A stretch of 64,000 bases of DNA. Origin: Nocardia ignorata NBRC 108230. GTDB lineage: Bacteria; Actinomycetota; Actinomycetes; Mycobacteriales; Mycobacteriaceae. The notes beneath the pieces were generated by a model. The model saw nothing but the letters and a program-made list of their open reading frames with translations. It ran no database searches and was not told where the DNA came from. The position numbers and the translations under genes are program-made. Shown piece after piece: positions 1 to 8,619 of this stretch. Location: NCBI RefSeq assembly GCF_001612905.1, contig NZ_BDBI01000017.1, positions 62,001-126,000 of the forward strand, read 5' to 3'. The first letter of the stretch is position 1. Each line of letters begins with the position of its first letter.

Positions 1-919
1 GCGCGGCTTGCCACTGCTGTGGTGGGGGACAGCTGGGCCGATACGCCGCCGGCGCGGGCGCCTGGTGCACCGGAAAACGCGGAGCGGCAACGGGAGCGGT
101 GAGCGCTTGGGCGGCGGCAGCGGCGAACTCCGCGCAGGTGGCGTACCGGTGTTCGCGGCGCTTGGCCATCGCGCGCGCGAGCACCGCGTCCATCGCCGGT
201 GACAGATCGGGACGCAAGGCGCTCGCACGCGGCGGCGGCTGTTGCAGATGACCCTGGATCACCGACACCGGGTTCGGCGCGTCGAACGGGGTGGCCCCGG
301 TGAGCAGCCGGAACAGGGTGCAGGCCAGTGAATACTGGTCGGCGCGACCGTCGAGCGCGACGCCGGTGAGCTGCTCGGGTGAGGCGAAAGCCAGGGTGGC
401 GGTGAAGCTTCCGGTCTGGGTGAGCTTCGCGGCATTGTCGTCGTGCAGGCGGGCGATGCCGAAATCGGTGAGATACACCCGCTCGGCGCCGTGCACCGAT
501 TCGATCAGGATGTTGGCCGGTTTCACATCGCGGTGCAGCACGCCACGGCTGTGCGCGAAGTCCAGCGCCGCAGCGGTTTCGGTGACGATGTGCACCGCCC
601 GCGCCGGGTCGACCGGATCGGGCAGCGACGCGGCGTCGGCACCGTCGATGTAGCGCATCGAGATCCACAGCTGGTCGTCCTCGACACCCCGGTCGTACAC
701 GGTGACGATATTCGGATGCTCGAGCTGGGCGACCAGGTCGGCTTCACGTTCGAACCTGGCCCGGATCTCCTTGTCGAAGAACAACTCCCGGTTCAGCAAC
801 TTCATCGCGGTGCGCCGGGGCAGGCGCGGATGCCTGGCCAGATACACCGAACCCATGCCACCACGGCCGAGCAGCCGCTCGATGGTGTACCCGGCGAAGA
901 CGTCCGTCGTCTCCCGCAT
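1..919 (-). CDS. Ser/Thr protein kinase, partial (runs off left edge)
   Basis: Eukaryotic-type protein kinase that phosphorylates Ser/Thr residues. Only the first 306 residues are in the window. Visible motifs are the Gly-rich loop GRGGMGSV near residue 18, the ATP-anchoring Lys in AMKLL, the catalytic loop HRDVKPANIL, DFGIA and the activation-segment end SPEQL. A Pro/Ala-rich linker begins near residue 280. The ATG shares its A with the TGA stop of the upstream kinase gene (TGATG), so the two are probably translationally coupled. Whether a membrane segment and an outer sensor domain follow cannot be seen. It is the last of three tandem kinase genes read leftwards. Confidence 0.93.
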   Translation of the reverse strand, partial: MRETTDVFAGYTIERLLGRGGMGSVYLARHPRLPRRTAMKLLNRELFFDKEIRARFEREADLVAQLEHPNIVTVYDRGVEDDQLWISMRYIDGADAASLPDPVDPARAVHIVTETAAALDFAHSRGVLHRDVKPANILIESVHGAERVYLTDFGIARLHDDNAAKLTQTGSFTATLAFASPEQLTGVALDGRADQYSLACTLFRLLTGATPFDAPNPVSVIQGHLQQPPPRASALRPDLSPAMDAVLARAMAKRREHRYATCAEFAAAAAQALTAPVAAPRFPVHQAPAPAAYRPSCPPPQQWQAA

Positions 920-2703
920 CAGTTCAGCGGGGCCGAACGCCACCAGCGCAGCACGTCCTCGGGCTCGCCGTAACTGTCGGTGAACATCAGGAACTGGGCA
1001 CGATCCGGGTCGCCGGTGAACACGGTGATGATCTTGTTCCCGTTGTCGGAGTACTTGTAGTTGGTGTACTGCTTGCCGCCGTTGGTGTCGGTCGACTTGG
1101 TGTTGGCGGGCAGGCCGTCGATCACCGCCTGCACGTCGGCGGCCGAGTTGTACACGTAGAAGCGGTAGAACGGGTCGTTGTCCTGCTCGTCACCGCCGCC
1201 GTAGCAGCGCCACTGCCACGCCCACGAACCGAACTGGGGATCGCCGTCGTTGTCCGTCGGGGTGTAGCTGGGATCGGTCTCCCAGCAGGTGGCGCCGTTG
1301 TAGCCGGTCTCGCTGTCGGCATCGGGCGGAACCATCCGGCTGAACTCGGCGCTGATCGCGGCGGCGTCGGGGGTGACGTGCTTGGCCGCGGTGGTCGAGG
1401 TCGTCGACGTGGTCGCCGTGGTGCTCGAATCGCCGCCGCTCGCCGCGACACCGATGCCGATCAGCAGGGCCAGCACCAGCACGACGGCGATCACGATGCC
1501 GACGATCAGCCCGGTGTTGGACTTCGACGGCGGCCGCTGCGGGTACTGGGTGTAGTTGCCACCCGTGGGCTGACGCGGCGCCGCGAACTGCGGGTGCGAC
1601 TGCTGGCTGTAGGCGCCGCCGGTGTGTGGCGCGGGTGTCTGGTTGCGCATCGGCGGCGCGGTCATCGGGCCCTGGGTGTGCGCGGTACCCATCGGACCGG
1701 CCGTCATCGCGTTGCCGGTCATCCCGGCGCCCGTCATCGGGCCCTGTGCCGCAAGGGGATACGGCGAACCGGTCTGCGGGATCGCGCCGCCCGTGGTGGG
1801 TCGGGGGCCGCCGGTGATCGGCATCCCCGGTCCCGTGCTCGGTCGGGCGAGCGGCAGCGCGGGTGAGCTCGGATTGTTCAGCGCGGCGATCGCGGCGGCG
1901 GCGAAATCCGAACACGTGGCGAACCGGTCGTCGGGCCGCTTGGACATCGCCTTGGCCAGCACGCCGTCGAGCGCGGGCGGCAGACCAGGACGCACACTGC
2001 TCAGCGGCGGCGGCGGTTGCTGTAGATGACCCTGGATCACCGCGGCCGGGTTGGTCGCCGCGAACGGGCCGGACCCGGTGAAAAGCCAGAACAGGGTGCA
2101 GGCCAGCGAATACTGGTCGGAACGGTGATCGAGGGAGGCGCCGGTGAGCTGCTCGGGGGAGGCGTAGGCGAGGGTGGCGGTGAAGGTGCCGGTCTGGGTG
2201 AGATGACCGGTGTCGTCACGCAGTCGGGCGATACCGAAGTCGGTGAGATACACGCGTTCGCCACGGCCCGCGCCCGAGCGGGCGAGCAGGATGTTCGCCG
2301 GCTTCACGTCGCGGTGCAGCACACCCATGCCGTGCGCGTAGTCCAGCGCGTCGGCGGTCTCCTTCACGATCTGCAGCGCGCGCGCCGGGGGCAGCGACTG
2401 CGGTTCCACCGAGGCGGCATCGATACCGTCGATGTACTGCATGGAGATCCAGAGCTGCTCGTCGTCGAGGCCCCGGTCGTACACGGTGACGATGTTCGGG
2501 TGATCGAGGCGCGCGACCAGGTCGGCCTCGCGTTCGAAACGCGCACGCACTTCCTGGTCGAAGAACATCTCGCGGTTGAGCAGCTTCAGCGCGGTGAGCC
2601 TCGGTAGGCGTGGGTGCTTGGCGAGGTAGACCGAACCCATGCCACCGCGGCCGAGCTGCCGTTCGATGACATAACCGGCGAAGACATCTCCATTGGCCAG
2701 CAT
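919..2703 (-). CDS. Membrane Ser/Thr protein kinase with extracytoplasmic domain
   Basis: A 594-residue receptor-like kinase (PknH/PknB-type layout). Kinase domain about 8-275: Gly-rich loop GRGGMGSV 18-25, Lys40, HRD 130-132, DFG 155-157, SPEQL 182-186. A Pro/Thr/Gly/Met-rich linker (about 280-395) with many possible phospho-Thr sites leads to one transmembrane helix at about 399-421. The outer domain of about 170 residues has two cysteines, in ATCWE and WRCYG, that could form a disulfide. Its ligand is unknown and I do not recognise the fold. The start ATG is preceded by a GGAAGTGGAG ribosome site. The gene sits 118 bp after the next kinase and overlaps the following one by one base. Confidence 0.95.
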   Translation of the reverse strand: MLANGDVFAGYVIERQLGRGGMGSVYLAKHPRLPRLTALKLLNREMFFDQEVRARFEREADLVARLDHPNIVTVYDRGLDDEQLWISMQYIDGIDAASVEPQSLPPARALQIVKETADALDYAHGMGVLHRDVKPANILLARSGAGRGERVYLTDFGIARLRDDTGHLTQTGTFTATLAYASPEQLTGASLDHRSDQYSLACTLFWLFTGSGPFAATNPAAVIQGHLQQPPPPLSSVRPGLPPALDGVLAKAMSKRPDDRFATCSDFAAAAIAALNNPSSPALPLARPSTGPGMPITGGPRPTTGGAIPQTGSPYPLAAQGPMTGAGMTGNAMTAGPMGTAHTQGPMTAPPMRNQTPAPHTGGAYSQQSHPQFAAPRQPTGGNYTQYPQRPPSKSNTGLIVGIVIAVVLVLALLIGIGVAASGGDSSTTATTSTTSTTAAKHVTPDAAAISAEFSRMVPPDADSETGYNGATCWETDPSYTPTDNDGDPQFGSWAWQWRCYGGGDEQDNDPFYRFYVYNSAADVQAVIDGLPANTKSTDTNGGKQYTNYKYSDNGNKIITVFTGDPDRAQFLMFTDSYGEPEDVLRWWRSAPLN

Positions 2704-2821
2704 GTCTGCTCCACTTCCCGCCGTGCGCCGGGACCCACCAGCGCACGCGCGTACCGAAAATCATCGAAACCATAGCAGTCGGTGACCACACCGACGGGGC
2801 CCGCGAACAGCGGGCACACGA

Positions 2822-3925
2822 TCACGGTGGGCGCCGGTGCTGCGGCGGCACGATGTAACCGGGATGGTTACGGCCACCGGGGAAGTCGATGGTTCCCGGC
2901 CGGGTGGCCGGTCGCCGCGGCGGGATCGGATTCCCACCCGTCGACGGGCGCTGGGTATGCGGCTGCGCGACGTGCGGATACGGCTGCGCGGGTGTCGACG
3001 GTCGCGGCGCCGGATAGGGCCGCGGGTTTTCCCTCGCGCGCAGCACCACACCGCTCGAGGTGTACTGGGGCTGGTGATGCCACGGGCCCGGCACGGCGAA
3101 CAGCGCCGCCCTGGCCGCGTCGGCGAACTCGGTGCAACTGGCGTACCGGGCCGCCGGGTGCTTGGCGGTCGCCCTGGCCAGCACCGCGTCCAGCGTCGAC
3201 GGCAGGTCGGGGCGCAGACTGCGCAGCGGCGGGACCGGGGTGCTCATGTGCGCCTGGATCACCGCCGCCGGGCTCGGCCCGGGGAACGGCACCGAGCCGG
3301 TGAGCATCCAGAACAGCGTGCAGGCCAGCGAGTACTGGTCGGCGCGATGGTCCATCGGGCCACCGGCCAGATGTTCGGGCGCGGCGTAGGCGAGGGTGGC
3401 GGTGATGGAGCCCGCCGAGGACAGGGTGGTCTCGCTGTCGCGCACCGCCGCGATGCCGAAGTCGGTGAGAACCACCCGCTCCGGACGGCCGATGGGCGGT
3501 TTGGCGAGCAGGATGTTCGCCGGTTTCACGTCGCGGTGCAGGACCCCGCTCGCGTGCGCGAAGTCGAGCGCGGTGGCGGTCTCGGCGGCGATCTGCACGG
3601 CGCGGCCGGGCGTCAGCACGTTCACATCGGCGGTCGCCACATCGGTACCCGCGACGAACTGCATGGAGATCCACAGCTGGTCGTCGTCGGTGCCGCGGTC
3701 GTAGACGTTGACGATATTGGGGTGCTCGAGCTGGGCGACCAGGTCGGCCTCGCGTTCGAACCGGCGGCGGATCTCCTCGTCGGCGGACAGATCGCGGCTG
3801 AGCAGCTTCAACGCGGTGAGGCGTGGCAGACGCGGATGCCGGGCCAGATACACCACGCCCATGCCACCGTGGCCGAGCACACGCCGGATCGTGTAGCCGG
3901 CGAACACGTCGCCTTTGACCAACAC
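2822..3925 (-). CDS. Ser/Thr protein kinase without membrane anchor
   Basis: A 367-residue kinase. The domain (about 8-275) is complete: GHGGMGVV loop, Lys40, HRDVKPANILL, DFGIA, and APEHL in place of the usual APE/SPEQL. After residue 280 comes a short Pro/Arg-rich tail. No hydrophobic membrane segment is present, unlike the neighbouring kinase, so it is probably cytosolic or tethered by a partner. GTG start with AGGGGGTGA upstream. It is the first gene of the three-kinase series; its sequence is close to its neighbours, which suggests tandem duplication. Substrates cannot be inferred from sequence. Confidence 0.94.
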   Translation of the reverse strand: MLVKGDVFAGYTIRRVLGHGGMGVVYLARHPRLPRLTALKLLSRDLSADEEIRRRFEREADLVAQLEHPNIVNVYDRGTDDDQLWISMQFVAGTDVATADVNVLTPGRAVQIAAETATALDFAHASGVLHRDVKPANILLAKPPIGRPERVVLTDFGIAAVRDSETTLSSAGSITATLAYAAPEHLAGGPMDHRADQYSLACTLFWMLTGSVPFPGPSPAAVIQAHMSTPVPPLRSLRPDLPSTLDAVLARATAKHPAARYASCTEFADAARAALFAVPGPWHHQPQYTSSGVVLRARENPRPYPAPRPSTPAQPYPHVAQPHTQRPSTGGNPIPPRRPATRPGTIDFPGGRNHPGYIVPPQHRRPP

Positions 3926-4042
3926 GCGAAGTCACCCCCTCCAGGGCAGAGCACCCGTCGAAATTCTACCGATGTATCTCCTGCCGCCTCCCACATGCAA
4001 CATCTTCCGACCTTGTCGGTGCCGCGGATTAGGGTGTCAGCT

Positions 4043-4813
4043 ATGCGCATTGGAGCACACGTTCGCGACGAGGGCGATCCGATCGGGTTCGGCGAGAAGC
4101 TCGGCGCCGAGGTCATCCAGATGTTCGTAGTCGATCCGCAGAGCTGGGACAAACCGCAGCCGCATCCGAAGGCGGCCGAGATCCTGGCCAGCCCGATCGA
4201 CGTGGTCGTGCACTCGTCCTATCAGATCAATGTGGCCAGCCTGAACAACCGGCTGCGGATGCCCTCGCGCAACGCGGTCGCCCAGCAGGCGAAGGCAGCC
4301 GCCGAACTCGGCGCGTTCGGCCTGGTCGTGCACGGCGGGCACGTGCGCTCCGACGCCGAGATCGACACCGGAATCGACAACTGGCGCAAGCTGTTCGAAC
4401 GCCAGCAGGACAAAGGTGGCTTCGCCGTGCCGATCCTGATCGAGAACACCGCGGGCGGCAACCACGCGATGGCACGGCACTTCGACTCGATCGCCCGGCT
4501 GTGGGACGCCGTCGGCGACTACGGTGCCGGATTCTGTCTCGACACCTGTCACGCCTGGGCCGGTGGTGAGGAACTCGTCGGGGTGGTCGAGCGGATCAAG
4601 GCCATCACCGGTCGGATCGACCTGGTGCACCTGAACTCCTCGCGTGACGAATTCGACTCCGGCGCCGACCGGCACGCCAACTTCGCCGACGGCACCATCG
4701 ACCCGCAGCTGCTCGCCGAGGTCTGCCGCACCGCAGGCGCCCCCGTCATCCTCGAAACTCCCGTCGACGGTGTCGCCGACGACCTGGCCTACCTGCGGGA
4801 AACCCTGGGCTGA
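4043..4813 (+). CDS. nfo: Endonuclease IV (AP endonuclease family 2)
   Basis: A 256-residue TIM-barrel metalloenzyme of base excision repair that cuts DNA 5' of abasic sites. Metal-ligand motifs of the family are visible in order: [15 protein letters not shown], the Glu of [28 protein letters not shown] with DRHANF, and the Glu of ILETPVD. Length fits the actinobacterial family (called End in M. tuberculosis). The ATG at 4043 gives the expected MRIGAH N-terminus; the longer open frame upstream is antisense to the kinase gene and was not used. It is transcribed away from the kinases. Confidence 0.94.
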   Translation: MRIGAHVRDEGDPIGFGEKLGAEVIQMFVVDPQSWDKPQPHPKAAEILASPIDVVVHSSYQINVASLNNRLRMPSRNAVAQQAKAAAELGAFGLVVHGGHVRSDAEIDTGIDNWRKLFERQQDKGGFAVPILIENTAGGNHAMARHFDSIARLWDAVGDYGAGFCLDTCHAWAGGEELVGVVERIKAITGRIDLVHLNSSRDEFDSGADRHANFADGTIDPQLLAEVCRTAGAPVILETPVDGVADDLAYLRETLG

Positions 4814-4865
4814 GGACGTTTCGGATCAACCGGAGAGAAAACCTGTCTGTTCGAGTGGGTTCGCG

Positions 4866-5360
4866 GTGTGCTCCATCGACTCCGAGAACGGGCGCGCCAA
4901 TTCGTGGCATACCGACGTGACGTTCGTCGACCGGATCCCGAAGGCGTCGATCCTGCGGGCGGAGTATCTGCCCACCTACGGCGGTTCGACGGCCTGGGCG
5001 TCGACGGTGGCCGCCTACAACTCGCTGCCCGAGCCGCTGAAGCTGCTCGCCGACAACTCGCGTGCGGTGCACACCACTGTGTACGACTACGCGGCGAAGA
5101 ATGTGGAGCCGATCCGGCCGAAGTCCGAGCAGTACTGGGCCGACGGCGACGTCGCCATCTGGGACAACCGCGCCACCCAGCACTACGCGATCGACGACTA
5201 CGACGACCAGCCGCGCCGCCTCATCCGGATCACCCTGGCCGGCGACATTCCGGTCGGCGTCGACGGACAGCCCAGCAAGCCGCTGCAAGGCAACGCCGAG
5301 CACTACTCGATCATCGACACCGCCGCCGACCTGACCCACCTGAGCGAAAGTCTCGCCTGA
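4866..5360 (+). pseudogene. Remnant of TauD/TfdA-type Fe(II)/2-oxoglutarate dioxygenase
   Basis: Codes for about 165 residues that resemble the core of TauD-like sulfonate/alkylsulfate dioxygenases, which normally have about 300. The Fe-binding WHTDVTF (HxD) and the distal His in [12 protein letters not shown], followed by [11 protein letters not shown], are present. Two parts are missing: roughly the first 90-100 residues (the frame begins right at [10 protein letters not shown], 50 bp after the nfo stop), and an internal block of about 60 residues between the YDYA and [11 protein letters not shown] segments that normally carries part of the fold. There is no convincing start or ribosome site; GTG at 4866 is only the first possible one. 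The extents of loss are estimated from memory of the family. Confidence 0.8.
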
Positions 5361-5364
5361 TCAC

Positions 5365-5475
5365 GCAAGCACGTGGGTAACTCACCGGGCACGGGCCAAC
5401 TCACCACGCGCCCCAAAGCTTGCCGCGTCCCCAGCCTCCCCGCACCTGAGTCTGGCCAGAGTCGCGGGGAGGCGG
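5365..5475 (+). repeat. Dispersed ~112-bp repeat element, copy 1
   Basis: Starts with GCAAGCACGTGGGTAACTCA, followed by CCGGGCACGGGC, and ends with a tail hairpin: CCTCCCCGC at 5435-5443 pairs with GCGGGGAGG at 5464-5472 around the palindrome TCTGGCCAGA. The same head and tail recur in three further places at 46165-46490. It lies between the dioxygenase remnant and the GTG of the CoA-transferase, so it may be in that gene's leader. In one frame it reads MGNSPGTG, but the downstream codons differ strongly between copies, so I do not treat it as a gene. Confidence 0.7.
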
Positions 5476-5494
5476 ATGGGCTAGAGTCGGCGGG

Positions 5495-6712
5495 GTGGCG
5501 GATAAGTGTATTCGGCCGTTGGACGGTGTTCGGGTCCTGGAACTCGGCAACTACGTGGCCGCTCCCACCGCCGGTCGTATCCTCGGTGATTTCGGTGCCG
5601 AGGTCATCAAGGTCGAACGGCCCGGCTCCGGCGACGAACTGCGGAATTGGCGGCTCTACGGCGGCGACACCTCCATGCTGTACCGCACGGTGAACCGCAA
5701 CAAGAAGTCGATCGTGCTCGACCTGCGCACCCAGGCGGGCCGCGACGTCGTGCTCGACCTGCTCGCGCACTGCGATGTGCTGCTCGAGAACTTCCGTCCC
5801 GGAATGCTGGAGAAGTGGGGGCTCGGGCCCGACGTGCTCGAGCAGGTGAATCCGAACCTGGTCATCACCCGGATCTCGGCCTACGGGCAGACCGGTCCGA
5901 TGGCGTCGCGGCCGGGTTTCGCCGCCGTGGCCGAGGCCGTGGGTGGGCTGCGTGAACTCGTCGGCGATCCCGATCGGCCGCCGGTGCGCGTCGGGGTGTC
6001 CATCGGTGACTCGATCGCGGGCATCTACGCCGCGTTCGGCACCGTCATGGCCCTGTTCCAGCGCGAACGCATCGGCCGGGTGCCCCAGGCCGAGCGCATC
6101 ATCGACGTGGCGCTCAACGAGTCGATCCTGTCGGTGATGGAGTCGCTGGTGCCCGACCATCTGGCCTACGGCATCAATCGGGAACGGGTCGGCGGCCGCA
6201 TGGAAGGCATCGCTCCGAGCAATGCCTACCCCACCAGCGACGGCTTCAGCATCATCATCGGTGGCAACGGCGATGCCATCTTCCAGCGATACATGCAGGT
6301 CATCGACCGTCTCGACCTGGCCGCCGACCCGGAGCTGGCCGACAACGCGGGCCGCTGGCGCAATCGCGAGCGCCTCGACGCGGCCATCGCCGAATGGACG
6401 GTGCGCCACACCAGGGACGAGGCGCTGAAATTGCTCGACGCCGCGGCCATACCGTGCGGTCCCATCTACACCGCGGCCGATATCGTGGCCGACGAGCAGT
6501 ATCGAGCAAGAAACATGATCCAGTCGTTCCCGGTCGAGGTGGGCGAGCCCGAACCCAAACAGGTGGGTTTCACCGGCATCGTCCCCGTGATCGGGGGTGA
6601 GTCGCTGCCGATCCGCAATGTCGGCCCCGACCTCGGCGAGCACACCAGGGAGGTGCTCGGTGGGCTGCTGGGGATGACCGACGATCAGATCGACGCGCTG
6701 GAGGCATCGTGA
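5495..6712 (+). CDS. CaiB/BaiF family (class III) CoA-transferase
   Basis: A 405-residue family III CoA-transferase, which moves CoA between carboxylic acids through an enzyme-bound aspartyl-CoA intermediate. N-terminal LDGVRVLELGNYVAAP and FGAEVIKVE are family hallmarks. Asp172 in SIGDSIAGIYAA is at the position of the catalytic Asp (Asp169 in formyl-CoA transferase). GTG start directly after the repeat hairpin. It overlaps a small frame by GTGA and is followed by an HMG-CoA-lyase-like gene. This suggests a pair that activates a branched hydroxy-dicarboxylate (such as 3-hydroxy-3-methylglutarate) and then cleaves it. The substrate is inference. Confidence 0.92.
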   Translation: MADKCIRPLDGVRVLELGNYVAAPTAGRILGDFGAEVIKVERPGSGDELRNWRLYGGDTSMLYRTVNRNKKSIVLDLRTQAGRDVVLDLLAHCDVLLENFRPGMLEKWGLGPDVLEQVNPNLVITRISAYGQTGPMASRPGFAAVAEAVGGLRELVGDPDRPPVRVGVSIGDSIAGIYAAFGTVMALFQRERIGRVPQAERIIDVALNESILSVMESLVPDHLAYGINRERVGGRMEGIAPSNAYPTSDGFSIIIGGNGDAIFQRYMQVIDRLDLAADPELADNAGRWRNRERLDAAIAEWTVRHTRDEALKLLDAAAIPCGPIYTAADIVADEQYRARNMIQSFPVEVGEPEPKQVGFTGIVPVIGGESLPIRNVGPDLGEHTREVLGGLLGMTDDQIDALEAS

Positions 6713-6879
6713 CCAGACGAGTACACGGTCGGCGCCGCCCGCCGGCGCGCAGCAAGTGGGAACCGCGCGGGCCGGGCCATGTGCGTCCGACGGTGCACCC
6801 GACTCCGGCCAGTGTCGGTGACAAACCGTGCGGCGGGGTGATGTGCGTGCCGGCGCAGGAACCGGAGCACCGGCGATGA
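6709..6879 (+). CDS. Possible small gene (56 aa) bridging CoA-transferase and lyase
   Basis: An open frame from GTG 6709 to TGA 6877-6879. Its start overlaps the CoA-transferase stop (GTGA) and its stop overlaps the lyase start (ATGA). It is Arg/Pro-rich with two cysteines in CGGVMC; no membrane segment or known domain. The double coupling would fit a real operon gene, and without it there is a 163-bp gap with no explanation. Against it: GC-rich DNA readily gives open frames and the composition is not very protein-like. Function unknown. Confidence 0.4.
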   Translation: MTRRVHGRRRPPARSKWEPRGPGHVRPTVHPTPASVGDKPCGGVMCVPAQEPEHRR

Positions 6880-7787
6880 CCGCGCTGCTGCGCGATGTCA
6901 CCCTGCGTGACGGGTTGCAGCTCACCGGCAAGGTGCTGCCGGTGGAGTACAAGATCGACGTGGTGCGCCGATTGCTGGCCGCCGGTGTGCCCGCGCTCGA
7001 GATCGGTTCGATGGCCCGCCCCGATCTGGTCGCGCCGATGGCCAACTCGCTCGAGCTGATCGCCGCCCTCACCCCCGACGAGCTGGCGAAATGCTGGGTG
7101 TGGGTGGCCACGCCACGGCATGTGGAGAAGGCAGCCGAGGCGGGGGCACGCAACTTCCAATACTGCTTCTCGGTGTCGGACGCCCACAACAAGGCCAATA
7201 TCGGGCGCGACACCGAGACCTCGGTGGCCGCCATGCCCGACGCGATCCGGCTGGCGCACGAGGCGAACGGCTCGATCCAGCTGTGCCTGGCCACCAGCTT
7301 CACCTGCCCGTTCGACGGACCTGTCGATCCCGAACGGGTGTTGGGCATCGCCCGCGACCCACGCACCGAAGGCGCCACCGACATCGTCCTCGCCGACACC
7401 CTCGGCCAGGCCGCACCCGGCGAAGTGAGCGCGCTGGTCGGAGCCGTACGCGACACCACCCCGCCGCGGCGCATCGTCTTCCACGGGCACGACACCTGGG
7501 GCATGGGCGTGGCCAACACCCTCGCCGCGATCGAGGCGGGCGCGGGGATGGTCGACGGCGCCCTCGGCGGCCTCGGCGGGTGCCCGTTCGCACCGGGCGC
7601 CAGCGGCAACACCGCGACCGAGGACATGCTGTTCGCCACCCGCCCGTCCTGGTTCGGTCCCGAGAAGCTGGCGCGGCTGGTCGGGCTGACCGAGGAGTTG
7701 CTCGGCGAACTGGGCGAACCCAACCGCTCGCGCACCGCCGAGGGCGCGCGGTCGAAAGCCGACGCCTTCGAGTGGGTCATCCGGTAG
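6876..7787 (+). CDS. HMG-CoA-lyase-like enzyme
   Basis: A 303-residue TIM-barrel enzyme of the HMGL/DRE-TIM family. It has the metal/catalytic RDVTLRDGLQ segment (residues 6-15), the HxH metal ligands in VFHGHDTWG, and the active-site Cys loop GGLGGCPFAPGASGN typical of 3-hydroxy-3-methylglutaryl-CoA lyase, which yields acetyl-CoA plus acetoacetate. Length matches bacterial HMG-CoA lyases. ATG at 6876 was chosen because it begins just before the conserved DVTLRDG motif. Paired with the CoA-transferase upstream, it probably acts in leucine/isovalerate or related catabolism. A related aldol-type lyase for another hydroxyacyl-CoA is the alternative. Confidence 0.88.
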   Translation: MTALLRDVTLRDGLQLTGKVLPVEYKIDVVRRLLAAGVPALEIGSMARPDLVAPMANSLELIAALTPDELAKCWVWVATPRHVEKAAEAGARNFQYCFSVSDAHNKANIGRDTETSVAAMPDAIRLAHEANGSIQLCLATSFTCPFDGPVDPERVLGIARDPRTEGATDIVLADTLGQAAPGEVSALVGAVRDTTPPRRIVFHGHDTWGMGVANTLAAIEAGAGMVDGALGGLGGCPFAPGASGNTATEDMLFATRPSWFGPEKLARLVGLTEELLGELGEPNRSRTAEGARSKADAFEWVIR

Positions 7788-7842
7788 GTATCGGGGGGAT
7801 CCCGGATGGCGCCGGTGACGGTCGGCCGCCAGACTGGACACC

Positions 7843-8619
7843 ATGACTTCACACCCCATGGGGACCGAGGCCGTCGAGTCGGCGGCCGCTACCGAGATCG
7901 CCGCCGCAGCACAGGACCTGGTGAAGCTGTACGGCTCGGGAGATACCCAGGTCAAGGCGCTCGACGGGGTATCGGCCGACTTCGCGCGCGGCGAGTTCAC
8001 GGCCATCATGGGACCGTCCGGTTCGGGCAAATCGACCCTCATGCACTGCCTGGCCGGCCTCGACAGCGCCAGCGCGGGCGAGGTCCGCATCGGTGACACC
8101 GCGCTCACCGGTCTGTCCGACAAACAGATGACCGCGCTGCGCCGCGACCGCATCGGATTCGTCTTCCAGGCGTTCAACCTGGTTCCCACGCTCACCGCGC
8201 TGGAGAACATCACCCTCCCGCTCGACATCGCCGGCCGCAAGGCCGACCAGGACTGGCTCGACACCGTGGTGAAGCGGCTCGGGCTCGCCGACCGGCTCAC
8301 CCATCGGCCGAGCGAACTGTCCGGCGGTCAGCAGCAGCGCGTGGCGTGTGCCCGCGCCCTGGTCGGCAAGCCGGAGATCATCTTCGGTGACGAACCGACC
8401 GGCAACCTGGACTCGCACTCCTCCGGAGAGGTGCTCTCGATCCTGCGCGCCTCGGTCGACGAGTTCGGCCAGACCGTCGTGATCGTCACCCACGACCCGC
8501 GCGCGGCCGCCTACGCCGACCGGGTGGTGTTCCTCGCCGACGGCCGCATCGTCGACGAGCTGCGCGATCCGACGCAGGACTCGATCCTCGACCGGATGAA
8601 GGCGCTGGAGACCAAATGA
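7843..8619 (+). CDS. ABC transporter ATP-binding protein (MacB/LolD type)
   Basis: A 258-residue ATPase subunit. Walker A GPSGSGKST 57-65, Q-loop FQAFN about 108, signature LSGGQ 159-163, Walker B IIFGDEP 179-185 followed by TGNLD, and a switch His in VTHDPR. TGNLD and the short length are typical of the MacB/FtsE-like group that drives FtsX-type permeases rather than importers. It overlaps the permease gene by ATGA. No substrate-binding protein is nearby, so export or mechanotransmission is more likely than uptake. Confidence 0.95.
   Translation: MTSHPMGTEAVESAAATEIAAAAQDLVKLYGSGDTQVKALDGVSADFARGEFTAIMGPSGSGKSTLMHCLAGLDSASAGEVRIGDTALTGLSDKQMTALRRDRIGFVFQAFNLVPTLTALENITLPLDIAGRKADQDWLDTVVKRLGLADRLTHRPSELSGGQQQRVACARALVGKPEIIFGDEPTGNLDSHSSGEVLSILRASVDEFGQTVVIVTHDPRAAAYADRVVFLADGRIVDELRDPTQDSILDRMKALETK

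Noticed and set aside
1620..1860. Repetitive DNA (GGCCCATCGG-like units) inside a kinase gene, as a possible tandem repeat locus
   Set aside because: It encodes the Met-Thr-Gly-Pro-rich linker of the kinase; the repeats are imperfect and explained by the protein.
2837..4042. Long + strand frame running into nfo
   Set aside because: It is antisense to a kinase gene with intact motifs; the family N-terminus of endonuclease IV begins at 4043.
5373..5490. Short peptide MGNSPGTG... in the repeat copies, as a possible repeated small gene
   Set aside because: The frame after the first eight residues is not conserved between copies and shows no codon-position pattern, while the hairpin is conserved; it is better seen as a DNA or RNA element.
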